Assembly: GCF_910594005.1 (NCBI RefSeq)
Contig: NC_057820.1
Coordinates: 7,383,001 to 7,447,000 of the forward strand
Length of the DNA: 64,000 bases
Source: Cervus elaphus
Taxonomy: Eukaryota; Chordata; Mammalia; Artiodactyla; Cervidae
Direction of reading: 5' to 3'
Of the stretch, positions 42,286 to 52,438 are shown piece after piece (the first letter of the stretch is position 1; the number at the start of each line of letters is the position of its first letter). The position numbers and the translations under genes were made by a program. The notes under the pieces were generated by a model that worked only from the letters and a program-made list of their open reading frames with translations, was not told the DNA's origin and searched no databases.

Positions 42286-42660
42286 GATCTCACCCTTTGG
42301 CTGAATGCACAAGGTACTTCCAGTCTTATCCCATCAGCCTGCTCACTTGTGTCAACCACATCCACAAGAAGTTCCTGCTGTTCCCAGACCCTCTGCATTC
42401 TCTCTGACCCCTTCTTGTTTTGGCCCATGCATCTGCCAGGATTTCCCCTTCACAGTTTTCTACTCATTCACTAACATCATGGGTCATAGTCACAGGGGAT
42501 TATTTTAAATTATTTGTTCACCAAGTTCTGAACAGCTTCCAGGCTACTCTTCCTTAATCCATTTTCATGCATCCAATCTTTTCTTCACACTTCTGCCCCA
42601 TAGACCTTTCTAGAAGATACATCTGATCCCACCTTTAGTAGCTCCCTATCATTGTTGAAC
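42286..42660. other. unassigned; possible L2 coding relic
   Basis: ATCTGATCCCACCTTTAGTA near 42621 is L2-like. Overall too weak to call. Confidence 0.3.
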
Positions 42661-42870
42661 AGTTCCGTGGTGGCTCAGTGGTAAAGAATCCACCTGCAAT
42701 GCAGGAGACATGGGTTAGATTACTGGGTTGGGAATAGCCCCTGGAGAAGGAAATGGGAACCCACTCTGGTATTCTTGTCTGAAAAATCTCATGGACAGAG
42801 GTGTCTTGAGGGGTACAGTCCATGGGGTTGCACAGAATCAGACGTGACTGAATGACTAAACCACCACCAT
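42661..42870 (+). mobile_element. Bov-tA SINE
   Basis: Full sense copy. B-box mutated (GGTTAGATTAC). Tail ends GACTAAACCACCACCATG. Confidence 0.9.
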
Positions 42871-43247
42871 GATTGGAGAGGTGCCTGGCAGACAAGACCA
42901 GTTCTGGCTGTCTCTTGCCTCCCCTCTCGAATCCTGCCCCACCAGCTCCCCCTCACTCTGAACTTGGATCAGTTCCTTGGTGGGCAATCCCTCTCTCAGC
43001 TCCTCCCCTTCTGTCTCAGTCAGCTCAGGCTGCTGTGACAAAATACCATAGACTGAACGGCTTAAACAGTGCATGTTTATTTTCTCTCAGTTCTCAAGGC
43101 TGGAAGTCCAAGATCAGGGTGTTAACACGGTTGGACAGTGGTTACAGCTTTCTTTCTGGTTGACAGATGGCCACCTTCTGGCTGTGTCCTGATATAGCAG
43201 AGAGGGAAGCTGGGAGAGGGAGAGCTACAGTCTCTTTTTCCCTCCTT

Positions 43248-43605
43248 CAGTTCAATTCAGTTGTTCAGTCATGTCCAACTCTTTGAGATCCCATGGGCTG
43301 CAGCACCCCAGGCTTCCCTGTCCATCACCATCTCCCAGAGCCTGCTCAAACTCATGTCCATTGGGTCGGTGATGCCATCCAACCATCTCATTCTCTGTCC
43401 CCTTCTCCTCCCGCCTTCAGTCTTTCCCAGCATCAGGGTCTTTTCCAATGAGTCAGTTCTTTGCATCAGGTGGCCAAAGGATTGGAGTTTCAGCTTCAGC
43501 ATCAGTCCTTCCAATGAATATTCAGGACTGATTTCCTTTAGGATGGACTGGTTGGATCTCCTTGCAGTCCAAGGGCCTCTCAAGAGTCTTCTCCATTGGA
43601 GAAGA
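43248..43605 (-). mobile_element. BovB 3' fragment inside MaLR LTR
   Basis: Antisense, 358 bp. Flanks ctctttttccctcctt (43232-43247) and ctcttcttcccctcctt (43606-43622) are a diverged TSD. Its 5' end carries a snap-back hairpin at 43583-43609. Confidence 0.9.
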
Positions 43606-43644
43606 CTCTTCTTCCCCTCCTTGCAAGGGCACTAATCTCTCTAT

Positions 43645-44017
43645 AGAGCATATGATGCAAGCGTTGGACCACAAAGAAGGCTGAGCACCAAGAATTGATA
43701 CTTTCTAGCTGTGGTGCTGGAGAAGACTCTTGAGAGTCCCTTTGACAACAAGGAGATCAAACCAGCTGAAGCTCCAATACTTTGGCCACCTGATGTGAAA
43801 AGCTGACTCATTGGAAAAGACTCTGATGCTCGGAACGATTGAGGATGGGAGGAGAAGAGGGTGACAGAGGATGAGATGTTTGGATGGCATTACTGACTCA
43901 ATGAACATATCTTTGAGCAAACTCTAGGAGATAGTGAAGGACAGGGAAGCCTGGCATGCTGCAGTCCATGGGGTCACAAAGAGTCAGACATGACTTAGTG
44001 TCTGAACAACAAATAAG
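43645..44017 (+). mobile_element. BovB 3' fragment inside MaLR LTR
   Basis: Sense, 373 bp. Perfect 11-bp TSD aatctctctat at 43634-43644 and 44018-44028. An internal deletion follows GGAGATCAAACCAG near 43766. Confidence 0.92.
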
Positions 44018-44298
44018 AATCTCTCTATGGGGAAAGAGGGTGGTTTCTCCACCCTCAGGAGTTTATCTAAAAACCTAATTACCTCACAAAGGCCCGACCT
44101 CTAAATACCATCACATTGCAGGTTAGAGTTTCAACATAGGAACCCGGCAGGGGTGGGGTGGTGGTGATTTAAGCATTCAGTTCATAGCACCTTATATGGT
44201 CCTCTGTCTTCCTGGAAGCCTCTACACTGCCATCTTCAATGAGGAATGTTTATTTATTCTAACAATCTGGGTTTAAATCATCTCTTCTAAACCAAGAC

Positions 44299-44499
44299 AA
44301 GTGCTTTCCTGGTGGCTCAGTGGTAAAGAATCTGCCTGCTAAGGCAGGAGACATGGGTTTGATCCCTGGGTTGGGAAGATCCCCTGGAGAAGGAAATAGC
44401 AACCTGCTCCAGTATTCTTGCCTGGGACCGAGGGGCCTGGTGGGCTATAGTCCATGGGGTCACAAAAGAGTTGGACACGACTTAGAGACTAAACAACAA
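44299..44499 (+). mobile_element. Bov-tA SINE
   Basis: Probable TSD taaaccaagac (44288-44298) and taaaccacaac (44500-44510), one mismatch. About 12 bases are missing after TTGCCTGGGA. Confidence 0.9.
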
Positions 44500-44557
44500 T
44501 AAACCACAACAGACCTCTGGGTATGTTCCTACAGCTCCCTTCAAAACCTCCTGCCAA

Positions 44558-44573
44558 CACACACACACACACT
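44558..44573. repeat. (CA)8 microsatellite
   Basis: Short perfect dinucleotide run. Confidence 0.9.
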
Positions 44574-44599
44574 ATGCTGTTTGTTAAGGTCTCTTTTCG

Positions 44600-44715
44600 C
44601 TGAAAGACAGTGAGCTTCACAAGGGTAGGTATCTTGGCCACTACGTGCAGAGATCCTGGTACCTAGCAGCTGCTCCATGGATACGAATAGGATTGATGGA
44701 TGACTGAGGGCTGTG
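44600..44715 (+). mobile_element. L2 3' end
   Basis: GTGAGCTTCACAAGGGTAGG and ATCCTGGTACCTAGCAGCTG. Confidence 0.55.
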
Positions 44716-45284
44716 ATTCACCAAGATCACATCCAGAGCCTTGGCATTTTAAATTCCCATCCCAAACCGTTTCTCTGAGTTGATTTGGTCCTGGACCCTG
44801 CTGGCAGGCTCACTCCCTAGTCCAGATTATTTTCTTAGTGACTCTTACCTTTACACCTTATTAAAGACCATAGGGCATGGTGCTCCCTATCTTGTTTGTA
44901 CCTTTCCATTATAATTCTGCTACACTTTCTATTTTGTCTGCTACCCAAGTTGTGATTTTATCTTCTTTAATTTTTACATCAAATAAGACTTCAAATTTGT
45001 AGCCCTCTACAATTTTCACAGTTTTTATTTTTTCCCTCCTCCCATTTCCTTAATTCTTTTAAAAAATGTCCTTATATTTCAAGACACTGACTTAAAAATA
45101 CAGTTCAGTTGAAGCCCATAGGCAATTATTGTCTGTTAGTTGTGATCAAGGATGGGCAAAGCATTGTCTCAGTCTTCAGGGAGTGTGCAGTCTTGTATCT
45201 CTGAATTCTGTCTGACTCCAGGCTGTAAGGAGAATGTGTTGGGGCATTTTTTGGCTCTGGACATCACACAGATGCTAGTAGCTT
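44716..45284. other. unassigned stretch
   Basis: No family recognised. AT-rich at 44960-45110. Confidence 0.3.
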
Positions 45285-45842
45285 TTCTCCAGGCACTGAC
45301 TGAGTGGCTTAAGACAACAGGCATCTATTCTCCTGCAGTTCTGAAGGTTAGATATTTGAAGTCAAGGTGTCAGATTGCCCATACGTCTTCCAAAGGCTCT
45401 TGAGAACGTTCTTTCCTTGACTTCCCCTAGCTTCTCCAGGCAAGAATACTGGAGTGGGTAGCCATTCCCTTCTCCAGGGGATCTTCCCAACCCAGGGATG
45501 GAACCTGGGTCTCCTGCGTTGCAGACAGATTGTTTACCATCTGAGTCACCAGGGAAGCCCAACCTCTGGTAGCAGTCATCCAGTCATCAATACTTGGCAT
45601 TCTCTGACTTTCAGACAGATCACTCCAGTCTGTCTCCACTTTCACAAGGTGTTCTGCGTGTTTCTGTTTCTCTTAACACCACCAGCGATGTTGGATTAAG
45701 GGCCCACCTTAATCCACTATGACCTCATCTTAACTTGCCTACATCTGCAGAGACCCAGTTTTCAAATGTCATGTCCACGTGTACCAGGACTTAGAACTCA
45801 AACACATATCTTTTGAGGGACACAAAATAATCTATAACACCA
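45285..45842 (-). mobile_element. MLT1-type MaLR LTR, split by SINE
   Basis: Antisense LTR: TGGCTTAAGACAACAGGCAT at the left, then TGTTGGATTAAGGGCCCACC and CTTTTGAGGGACACAAAATA to the right end near 45842. Interrupted at 45431-45560. Confidence 0.78.
45431..45560 (-). mobile_element. Bov-tA SINE, head half, inside MLT1
   Basis: Antisense tRNA-side half only; it starts at TTCTCCAGGCAAGAATACTG and ends CACCAGGGAAGCCC. Confidence 0.87.
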
Positions 45843-45844
45843 GA

Positions 45845-45980
45845 CCAGGTACCGTGCTAGAAGCAAGGACACAGAGATGAAGGAGTCATGGTTCTGCTTT
45901 GGGACCAACATGATCTAAAGGGTTAGTGGGATGAGTCAGACAAATGAACAGATAAAGAATGTATAATGCAGTCAGTTCCA
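45845..45980 (-). mobile_element. L2 fragment
   Basis: CAGGTACCGTGCTAGAAGCA, then GACAAATGAACAGATAAAGA, antisense. Confidence 0.6.
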
Positions 45981-46257
45981 GAGTAGTTGCATTAGCAAAA
46001 TGCATCTCTTTCCAGTAATCTGGTTGCTTCCCTTAATTTTCACATTTAACTTTATTTTCTTATTTTATTGATTCCTAATGTTGGTCACACACTAGTGAAC
46101 TGAAGTTATGATTCAAAATGGTGACAATTGCCACTCCTAGGCAAGGACCACTCCCCAGGGTCTCAGTTTCCTCATGTGTGAAAGAATCAGTTGGACACAC
46201 TATTGGTTCTTAACTCCAATAACCCACCAGAATCCCTTGGTGAGAATTCAAAAACCA

Positions 46258-46904
46258 CTATGACCTATATGTGAAAAGAATCTTAAAAAATGAGTGGATA
46301 TATGTATATGTAACTGATTCACTTTCCTGTGAAGCAGAAAGTAATACGATATTGTAAATCAACTATTGTTGTTGTTGTTCCGTCTCCAAGTCTTGGCTGA
46401 CTCTTTGCAACCCCATGGCCTGCAACACATCAGGCTTCCCTGTCTTTCACCCTCTCCTGGAGTTTGCTCAAACTCATGTCCGATGAGCAGGTGACGCCAT
46501 CCAACCATCTCATCCTCTCTTGCCCACTTCCCCTCCTGCCCTCAATCTTTCCCAGCATCAGGGTATTTTCTAGTGAGTCGGCTCTTCACATCAGGTGGCC
46601 AAAGTATTGAAGCTTCAGCTTCAGTATCAGTCCTTCCAGTGAATATTCAGGGTTGATTTCTTTTAGGATTGTCTGGTTTGATCTCCTTGCTGTTGAAGGG
46701 ACTCTCAAGCATCTGCTTCAGCAGCGCAGCTTGAAAGCATCAATTCTTCAATGCTCAGCCTTCTTTATGGTCCAGTTCTCACATCCGTACATAACTACTG
46801 GAAAAACCATGGCTTTGACTATATGGACCTTTGCTGGTCAAGTGATGTCTCTGCTTTTCAATACGCTATCTAGGTTTGTCAACTATACTCTAATAAAAAT
46901 TAAG
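46258..46904 (+). mobile_element. L1 3' end inside MER5A, split by BovB
   Basis: Sense: GAGTGGATATATGTATATGT, GCAGAAAGTAATACGATATT and GTAAATCAACTAT. After the BovB it resumes with CAACTATACTCTAATAAAAA. Confidence 0.78.
46367..46878 (-). mobile_element. BovB 3' fragment, 512 bp, inside L1
   Basis: Perfect 8-bp TSD tcaactat at 46359-46366 and 46879-46886. Reaches the GTCTCTGCTTTTCAATACG block. Confidence 0.92.
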
Positions 46905-47035
46905 CAAATTACTCCTGACAGCTGGGTGCCCCTCAGGGATTCTGATTCCATTATTCTGCACTGGGGTCTGGGCATGAGTATTTTATAAAGACTTCCTAGA
47001 TTACTCTAATAGGCAGCAGGCCAAAGACTACAGGC

Positions 47036-47599
47036 CTTCAAGGTCGTTGGGACCTACCTGCTTTGCAGGTCATGGGTTCTCATCAGTTATGTGCTTCCCT
47101 TCCCAGGTTAAAGGTGCACTCAGTGGCTTCTGCCAGAGCTGAGTCCAGGCAAGACTCCAGAGCGATTATCTTCCCATCTGTTAGCCAAGTGCTGCTCCTT
47201 CTAGCACCTTTAACTCCCAGATTTCAGGCTCTGAAAACCTCTGAGGAAGTTGTCTAAAATAAAATGCTCTGGGGGGTGGGAGGGGCCACCAGCCAGTACA
47301 GAGCACAGAGATATCAGCGCCTGTGAATGAGGTGTTAATTGTGTCCTGACAACGCTGGCCCTCTGATGGGAGAGTCTTCAACGACCATGCTTAGGACTCA
47401 GGCCAGCAAGTCTCCTCCTTTCCTGGGCTCAGGAGTCCAGGTGGTAAAAGAGTTTGGGGAAAATAACCTGGTGGGAGGCCAGAAACTGGAATGATAATTA
47501 TAGGTGAACAGTTAGAAAAGACATGAGAATTTCAGAAGATTTTATCCTTTTTCTTTCTCATATCTATAATCCAGCTTGTTTCTAAGTAAGTCTTAGTGG
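47036..47599. other. unassigned stretch
   Basis: No repeat recognised. A G-rich patch lies near 47270. Possible unique DNA. Confidence 0.3.
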
Positions 47600-47950
47600 G
47601 TCTTCACCTGGGTTTAAATCCCCCTCCCCCTTCCTTTAACTATGATCTTAGGTAAATTATGTAACTAACCTCTCTGAGTTTGGGGCTTCCCATGTGGCTC
47701 AGCTGGTAAAGAATCTGCCTGCAATGCGGGATACTTGGGTTCGATCCCTGGGTTGGGAAGATCCCCTGGAGAAGGGAAGGCTACCCGTTCCAGTATTATG
47801 GCATGGAGAATTCCTTTGGGTCGAAAAGAGTTGGACATAACTGAGAGATTTTCACTTTTGCTCTGAGTTTTAGTTTCTTTATTGTTTAAGTACAGCATCT
47901 TTAGATTGTCATGTTAAAGGTAAGGTTTACATGTGACACTGCATGTAAAT
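47600..47950 (+). mobile_element. MIR split by Bov-tA
   Basis: Left: ATCTTAGGTAAATTATGTAA and CTAACCTCTCTGAGTTT. Right: TTAGTTTCTTTATTGTTTAA. Continuous after the SINE is removed. Confidence 0.68.
47682..47860 (+). mobile_element. Bov-tA SINE inside MIR
   Basis: Perfect 10-bp TSD ctctgagttt at 47672-47681 and 47861-47870. An internal deletion removes the GGACTGTATAGTCCAT hairpin (GAGAATTCCTTTGGGTCG). Confidence 0.94.
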
Positions 47951-48067
47951 TTCCTAGTGTGATTCTAGCACACAGAGAAACATAATCAATGTTTTCTATT
48001 ACTGAGTTGTTCATCTGATTATTATTAGCTTTTGAGCCTTCTGATGAGAGCAGAAACTAAAGGGAAT

Positions 48068-48245
48068 TGATTCCATGTATGGCACCAGATGCTGGGTTAA
48101 ACAATTACATACATAGAATTTCATTTAATATTTATCATCGACATGTGACATAAGCATCATTTCCACTTTACAGATGAAGAAACTGAGTCCCATCGAGGTT
48201 AAAAGTCATACAAAGGTCACACAGTGGCCTGTGGGTGAAGAGAGA
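48068..48245 (-). mobile_element. MIR
   Basis: CACTTTACAGATGAAGAAAC, CTGAGTCCCATCGAGG and CATACAAAGGTCACACAGTG, antisense. Confidence 0.8.
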
Positions 48246-49144
48246 GGCATTCTGTCTTGCCCATTTTTGTAGCCTCCAAAACACTCAGCATGTATCCTGG
48301 ACATCTTGTAGATTTTGCAAAAATCTATGTCAAATGGATAAATTCAATGAATGAATTACACAAAACAAAGCCTCCCATTCCTCTTGCGATAAACCCCGAG
48401 GTCCTTCACATGCCCTATCTGCCTGTGCAGTCTTGTTTAATTCCACCTCTGCTTGAAACCAGTCCCGTGGGAGCTGCCTGTCATTCCAGGCTGCCTCCTG
48501 TCTCGAAACCTGTATGTGTTAGTTCCCCTCTAAAGGTGGCCTCCGCTCTAACCAACTTCAAAACAGTAACTACCCATCCTTCGCTTATGGCTGAAAGGCC
48601 CCTAGGGAAGGTTGTCTTGCCCCCAAGACACAATCACTTCCCCTAACCTTGGTTCACACAGCACGATTCTGTATTTTTGCTAAGACTTCATTCTGTGCAC
48701 TTGTGTGATTATTGAAATGGCGTTGGGCCTCTTGGCTGGGCAGGAAGGTCTCTGAGAGCAGGGAGGACTTGCTGGCCTGCTCGTGTGGTTTATTTTCAGC
48801 TCTCTCCCCCCAGGATTCAGAGAAGTGCCCGCGCAGAGCAGACTCTCATAATGATATCACGACGTGGTAGGTAATTGAGTGCTATGAGTTATAAGATGCA
48901 AACCAGACTCTAGTTTGTGCCCTTTTTTCTCTGCATCATTTCATTCACTCCAAGTTATCTAGTCACTGATCAGAACAAATCCAACCTTATCTCTCAGTGG
49001 CTTCACCTTTGCATCCCTTGGTTTCTGTCCACACTTGAACAAAGGCTACAGTGTTCAGACTGCTGACGAGCAGGTTTACAGGTGAAGGCCTTTCATGTGG
49101 ATCCAAAGCCCTGCAGAACCAACAGGTGATGGGGCCCTAAGGAG
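48246..49144. other. unassigned; possible L2 coding relic
   Basis: AGCCTCCAAAACACTCAGCA near 48271 and a 129-codon frame (48257-48646) may come from L2 but do not show recognisable RT motifs. The rest is unassigned. Confidence 0.3.
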
Positions 49145-49392
49145 CTTGTTGTTTGCAGAGACATGGATGGACCTAGAGACCGTCATACAGAGTGAAGTAA
49201 GTCAGAAAGAGAAAACCAAATACTGTATAAGAACGCATATATGTGGAATCTAGAAAAATAGTATGGATGAACCTATTTGTAAAGCAGAGATAAAGACATG
49301 GACGTAGAGAACAAGCATATGGACATTAAGGGGAAAGAGGAGGGGTGGGGTAAATTGGGAGACTGGGATTGGCACATACATACTACTGTGTT

Positions 49393-49618
49393 GGGGCTTT
49401 CCAGGTGGCACTAATGGTGAAGAGCTTGCCTGCAATGCAGGAGACAGAAGAGACGTGGGTTCGATCCCCGGGTGGGGAAGATCCCCTGGAGGAGGGCATG
49501 GCAACCCACTCCAGTATTCTTGCCTGGAGAATCTCATGGACAGGGGAGCCTGGTGGGCTACAGTCCAAGGGTTGCAAAGAGTTGGACATGACTGAAGTGA
49601 CTTAGCACACACTCACCC
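49393..49618 (+). mobile_element. Bov-tA SINE (long-head type) inside L1
   Basis: TSD actactgtgtt (49382-49392) and actactatgtt (49619-49629). Head CCAGGTGGCACTAATGGTG; extra GACAGAAGAGACGTGG before the B-box. Tail GAAGTGACTTAGCACACAC. Confidence 0.92.
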
Positions 49619-49664
49619 ACTACTATGTTAAAGTAGATAACTGATGGGAACCTACTGTATAGCA

Positions 49665-49887
49665 TGGGCTTTCCGGTGGCTCAGTGGTAAAGAATCCATC
49701 TGCCAGTATGAGGGACATGGGTTCAATTCCTGGGTTGAGAAGATCCCATGGAGAAAGAAATGGTGACCCATTCCAGTATTCTTCCCTGGGAAATCCCATG
49801 GACAATGGAGCCTAGTGGGGCTACAGCCCATGGAGTCACAAAAGTCAGACATGACTTATCGATGAAACAAAAACAACTAACAACAGT
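49665..49887 (+). mobile_element. Bov-tA SINE inside L1
   Basis: Perfect 9-bp TSD tgtatagca at 49656-49664 and 49888-49896. The tail is of the ACAACTAACAACA form. Confidence 0.93.
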
Positions 49888-49977
49888 TGTATAGCACCGG
49901 GGGAAAGAAGAGGGTACAGTCTGTCTGTAGCACATATACTGTGTTAACTTTAAAAATGCATTCCAGTGTACAGGGCT

Positions 49978-50201
49978 TGTGTGCTAAGTCACTTCAGCCC
50001 TGTTTGGCTCTTTGCGACCCCATGGGCTATATATAGTGCACCAGGCTCCTCTGTCCGTAGATTCTCCAGGCAAGAATACTGGAGTGGGTTGCCATGCCTT
50101 CCTCCAGGGGACCTTCCTGACCCAGGGATCGAACCTGAGTCTCTCATATCTCCTGCATTGGCAGGTGGGTTCTTTACCACTAGCGCCACCTGGGAAGCCC
50201 C
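49978..50201 (-). mobile_element. Bov-tA SINE (long-head, CTCF-like motif)
   Basis: Antisense copy with CCACTAGCGCCACCT at 50177-50191. It lies between L1 halves of the type also seen at 19165. Confidence 0.92.
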
Positions 50202-50530
50202 CACTATACATTAGATGCAGACAAATACTGTTTGATTCCACTTATATGCACACACATATGAAGTATCTGAAATAGTCAAATTCATAGAGTCAGAAGGTAC
50301 AGTGGTAGATGCCAGGCACTGGACTCGGGGATGGGGTAGGTGGGGGGATGGGGAGTTAGTGTTTAATGGGGACAGAGTTTCAGTTTAAGAAGGTAGAAAA
50401 GTTCGGGAGATGGATGATGGTGAGAGTTGCACAACAATGTGGATGTGTTCAGTGTGGCTGAACTGTATAGTTAAATCTGGTTAAAATAGTATGTTTTATT
50501 ATATGTGATGTTTACTACACACACACACGC
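50202..50530 (+). mobile_element. ancient L1 3' end
   Basis: GCAGACAAATACTGTTTGAT, GTTTAATGGGGACAGAGTTT and TAGTTAAATCTGGTTAAAAT, ending in a short CA tract (50516-50533). Confidence 0.75.
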
Positions 50531-50805
50531 ACACTAAGGAAGATGAAGAAGACCTGGAGGAGCTAGAGCTCATGAAGGGTGGGCAGAGCTGGACTACAGA
50601 GAAGGGAGGTGTTAGGGAAGAGTGATTTTTGCATCACTGGTAGATTTTAAACCTGTCATAGCTTGGTGGTTAGAAGTCTGGGGTTCTGGAAGCTGATTTC
50701 TTGGGTTCAAACCCTAGCTCTACTGCTTGTTGGAAGAGTTCCAGGCAAGCTCATGAGCCTCTCTGGGCATTTGTTTTCCCATCTATTGAATGGAGATTAG
50801 GGATC

Positions 50806-51157
50806 AATTCAGTTCAGTTGCTCAGTCATGTCTGACTCTTGTGACCCCATGGATTGCAACACTCCAGGCTTCTCTGTCCGTCACCAACTCCAGGAGGCTG
50901 CTCAAACTCATGTCCATCAAGACAGTGATGTCATCCAACCATCTCATCCTCTGTCATCCCCTTCTCCTGCCTTCAATCTTTCCCAGTATCAGGGTCTTTT
51001 CCAATGAGTCAGGCGGTCAAAGTATTGGAGCTTCAGCTTCAGCATCAGCCCTTCCAATGAATATTCAGGACTGACTTCCTTTAGGACTGACTGGTTTGAT
51101 CTGCTTGCAGTCCAAAGGACTCTCAAGAGTCTTCTCCAACAACACAGTTCAAAAGCA
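50806..51157 (-). mobile_element. BovB 3' fragment inside MIR
   Basis: Antisense, about 350 bp, from TTCAGTTCAGTTGCTCAG to CAACACAGTTCAAAAGCAT. Confidence 0.9.
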
Positions 51158-51190
51158 TCTCCTAACTAATGGGGTTGTTAATAAGAATTT

Positions 51191-51401
51191 TTTTTTGTTT
51201 GTTTGTTTAATCGCTAAGTCATGACAGACCTCTGTGACCCCATGGACTGCAGCAGGCCAGGCTCCCCTGTCCTTCACTATCTCATGGAGTTTGCTCAAAC
51301 TCATGCCCATTGAGTCAGTGATGCCATCCAACCATCATCCTCTGTCGCCCCCTTCTTCTTATGCCCTCAATCTTTCCCAGAACCAGGCTCTTTTCCAATG
51401 A
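51191..51401 (-). mobile_element. BovB 3' fragment inside MIR
   Basis: Antisense, with a T-rich (TTTG)n start and ending at ACCAGGCTCTTTTCCAATG. It is the second insertion into the same MIR, 34 bp from the first. Confidence 0.88.
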
Positions 51402-51480
51402 AAAGTAAATACATTAAAACATGTACTGGGCTTACAACAGTGCCTGGCACATAGGATGCACCAGGAATGGTTAATGGACA

Positions 51481-51899
51481 CTAGTTGTCACTGTTCTTGG
51501 TGTTTTTAATCCATGTAGAGAAAAATCCATGATTATATCACTCCTGACCTCCTCTCCTGGAGGAGAGGACTAACTCAGCTCAGTGGAGAGTTTAGAAGGA
51601 GAAACTGGTCCTGTGGAGAAGTATCTTTCTCACGGGGTTCCTGGGGACACATGTTAAACCCAACTCCTCCAGAATCGGACTTGCCCTTCCTTGGAGCTGC
51701 GTGGCAGGTGAAAAATTCTGGCCAGTTCTGGAATTCAGGATTAGGAGACTGGAATGTCTGTGGCTGTAAAACCCAATTCTCTAATATCAGCTTAAGAGTG
51801 GTCGAACTTTGACCCCATCTGCCTGCCTCCTTTCTTCTATTTCTCCACTGATTTGGAACTTAAATAAAAAAGATGATGGCTATTTCCTGGTTCCTCTTA
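51481..51899. other. unassigned stretch
   Basis: Contains a perfect short inverted repeat, TCCTCTCCTGGAGGAGAGGA, near 51550. No gene or repeat family recognised. Confidence 0.35.
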
Positions 51900-51909
51900 A
51901 AGACCCTCA

Positions 51910-52169
51910 TGCTGAGGCTGAAGCTCCAATACTTTGGCTACCTGATGTGAAGAGTCAACTCATTGCAAAAAACCCTGATGCTGGGAAAGACTGAAGTCAA
52001 AAGGAGAAGGGGCAGTAGAGAATGTGATGGTTAGATAGCATCACCGACTCAATGCACATGAGTTTGAGCAAACCCCGGGAGACAGTGGAGGACAGAGGAG
52101 CCTGACGTGCTATAGTCCATGGAGTCACAAAGAGTCAGACTCGACTTAGTGACTGAACAGCAACAACCG
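51910..52169 (+). mobile_element. BovB 3' fragment
   Basis: Sense, 260 bp. Perfect 10-bp TSD aagaccctca at 51900-51909 and 52170-52179. Confidence 0.92.
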
Positions 52170-52296
52170 AAGACCCTCAATAGGATCAGTTTAAATTGAG
52201 TAGAAAAGCACAAGATAATGAATGGCAGGGGTCTTAGTAACCCAAGAGCAGAAGGTCCATGCTGAGAAGCTGGGAGACCCTCAAACAAAAAGTCAG

Positions 52297-52429
52297 GGCC
52301 CTGGGACTCCCCTGGTGATCAGTCCGGTGGTTGAGATTCCTTGCTTCCACTGCAGGGGATGAGAGTTTGATCTCTGGTGGGAGAATTAGGATCCTGCATG
52401 CTGTGTGAAGGGGCCAAATGCCCCCCTAC
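52297..52429 (+). mobile_element. CHR-type tRNA-derived SINE
   Basis: Sense: GGGACTCCCCTGGTGATCAG, GGTGGTTGAGATTCC and AGAGTTTGATCTCTGG. Perfect 9-bp TSD aaaagtcag at 52288-52296 and 52430-52438. Confidence 0.85.
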
Positions 52430-52438
52430 AAAAGTCAG

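Larger units (their letters stand above)
43012..44190 (-). mobile_element. MaLR LTR with two BovB inserts
   Basis: Antisense MST/MLT-type LTR in three parts: 43012-43247 (AGGCTGCTGTGACAAAATAC), 43623-43644 (GGGCACTAATCTCTC) and 44029-44190 (CCTAATTACCTCACAAAGGC, TACCATCACATTGCAGG). The LTR is continuous once the two BovB copies are removed. Confidence 0.82.
46198..47035 (+). mobile_element. MER5A-type element split by L1
   Basis: Left part (46198-46257) reads GGTTCTTAACTCC and CCAGAATCCCTTGGTGAG. Right part (about 46905-47035) reads GGGATTCTGATTCCATTATT and GTCTGGGCATGAGTATTT. Together they give the MER5A order. Confidence 0.6.
49145..49977 (+). mobile_element. L1 3' end hosting two Bov-tA
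   Basis: Sense: ACATGGATGGACCTAGAGAC, GTGAAGTAAGTCAGAAAGAG, CATATATGTGGAATCTAG, then AACCTACTGTATAGCA. Split at 49393 and 49665. Followed by an older L1 piece. Confidence 0.83.
50655..51480 (+). mobile_element. MIR cut twice by BovB
   Basis: MIR parts at 50655-50805 (GGGTTCAAACCCTAGCTCTA), 51158-51190 (TAATGGGGTTGTTAATAAG) and 51402-51480 (ACAGTGCCTGGCACATAGG). Together they give a near full-length MIR. Confidence 0.8.

Noticed and set aside
48257..48646. 129-codon frame as a gene
   Set aside because: It begins in L2-like sequence and shows no known motif; an L2 relic or chance is more likely.
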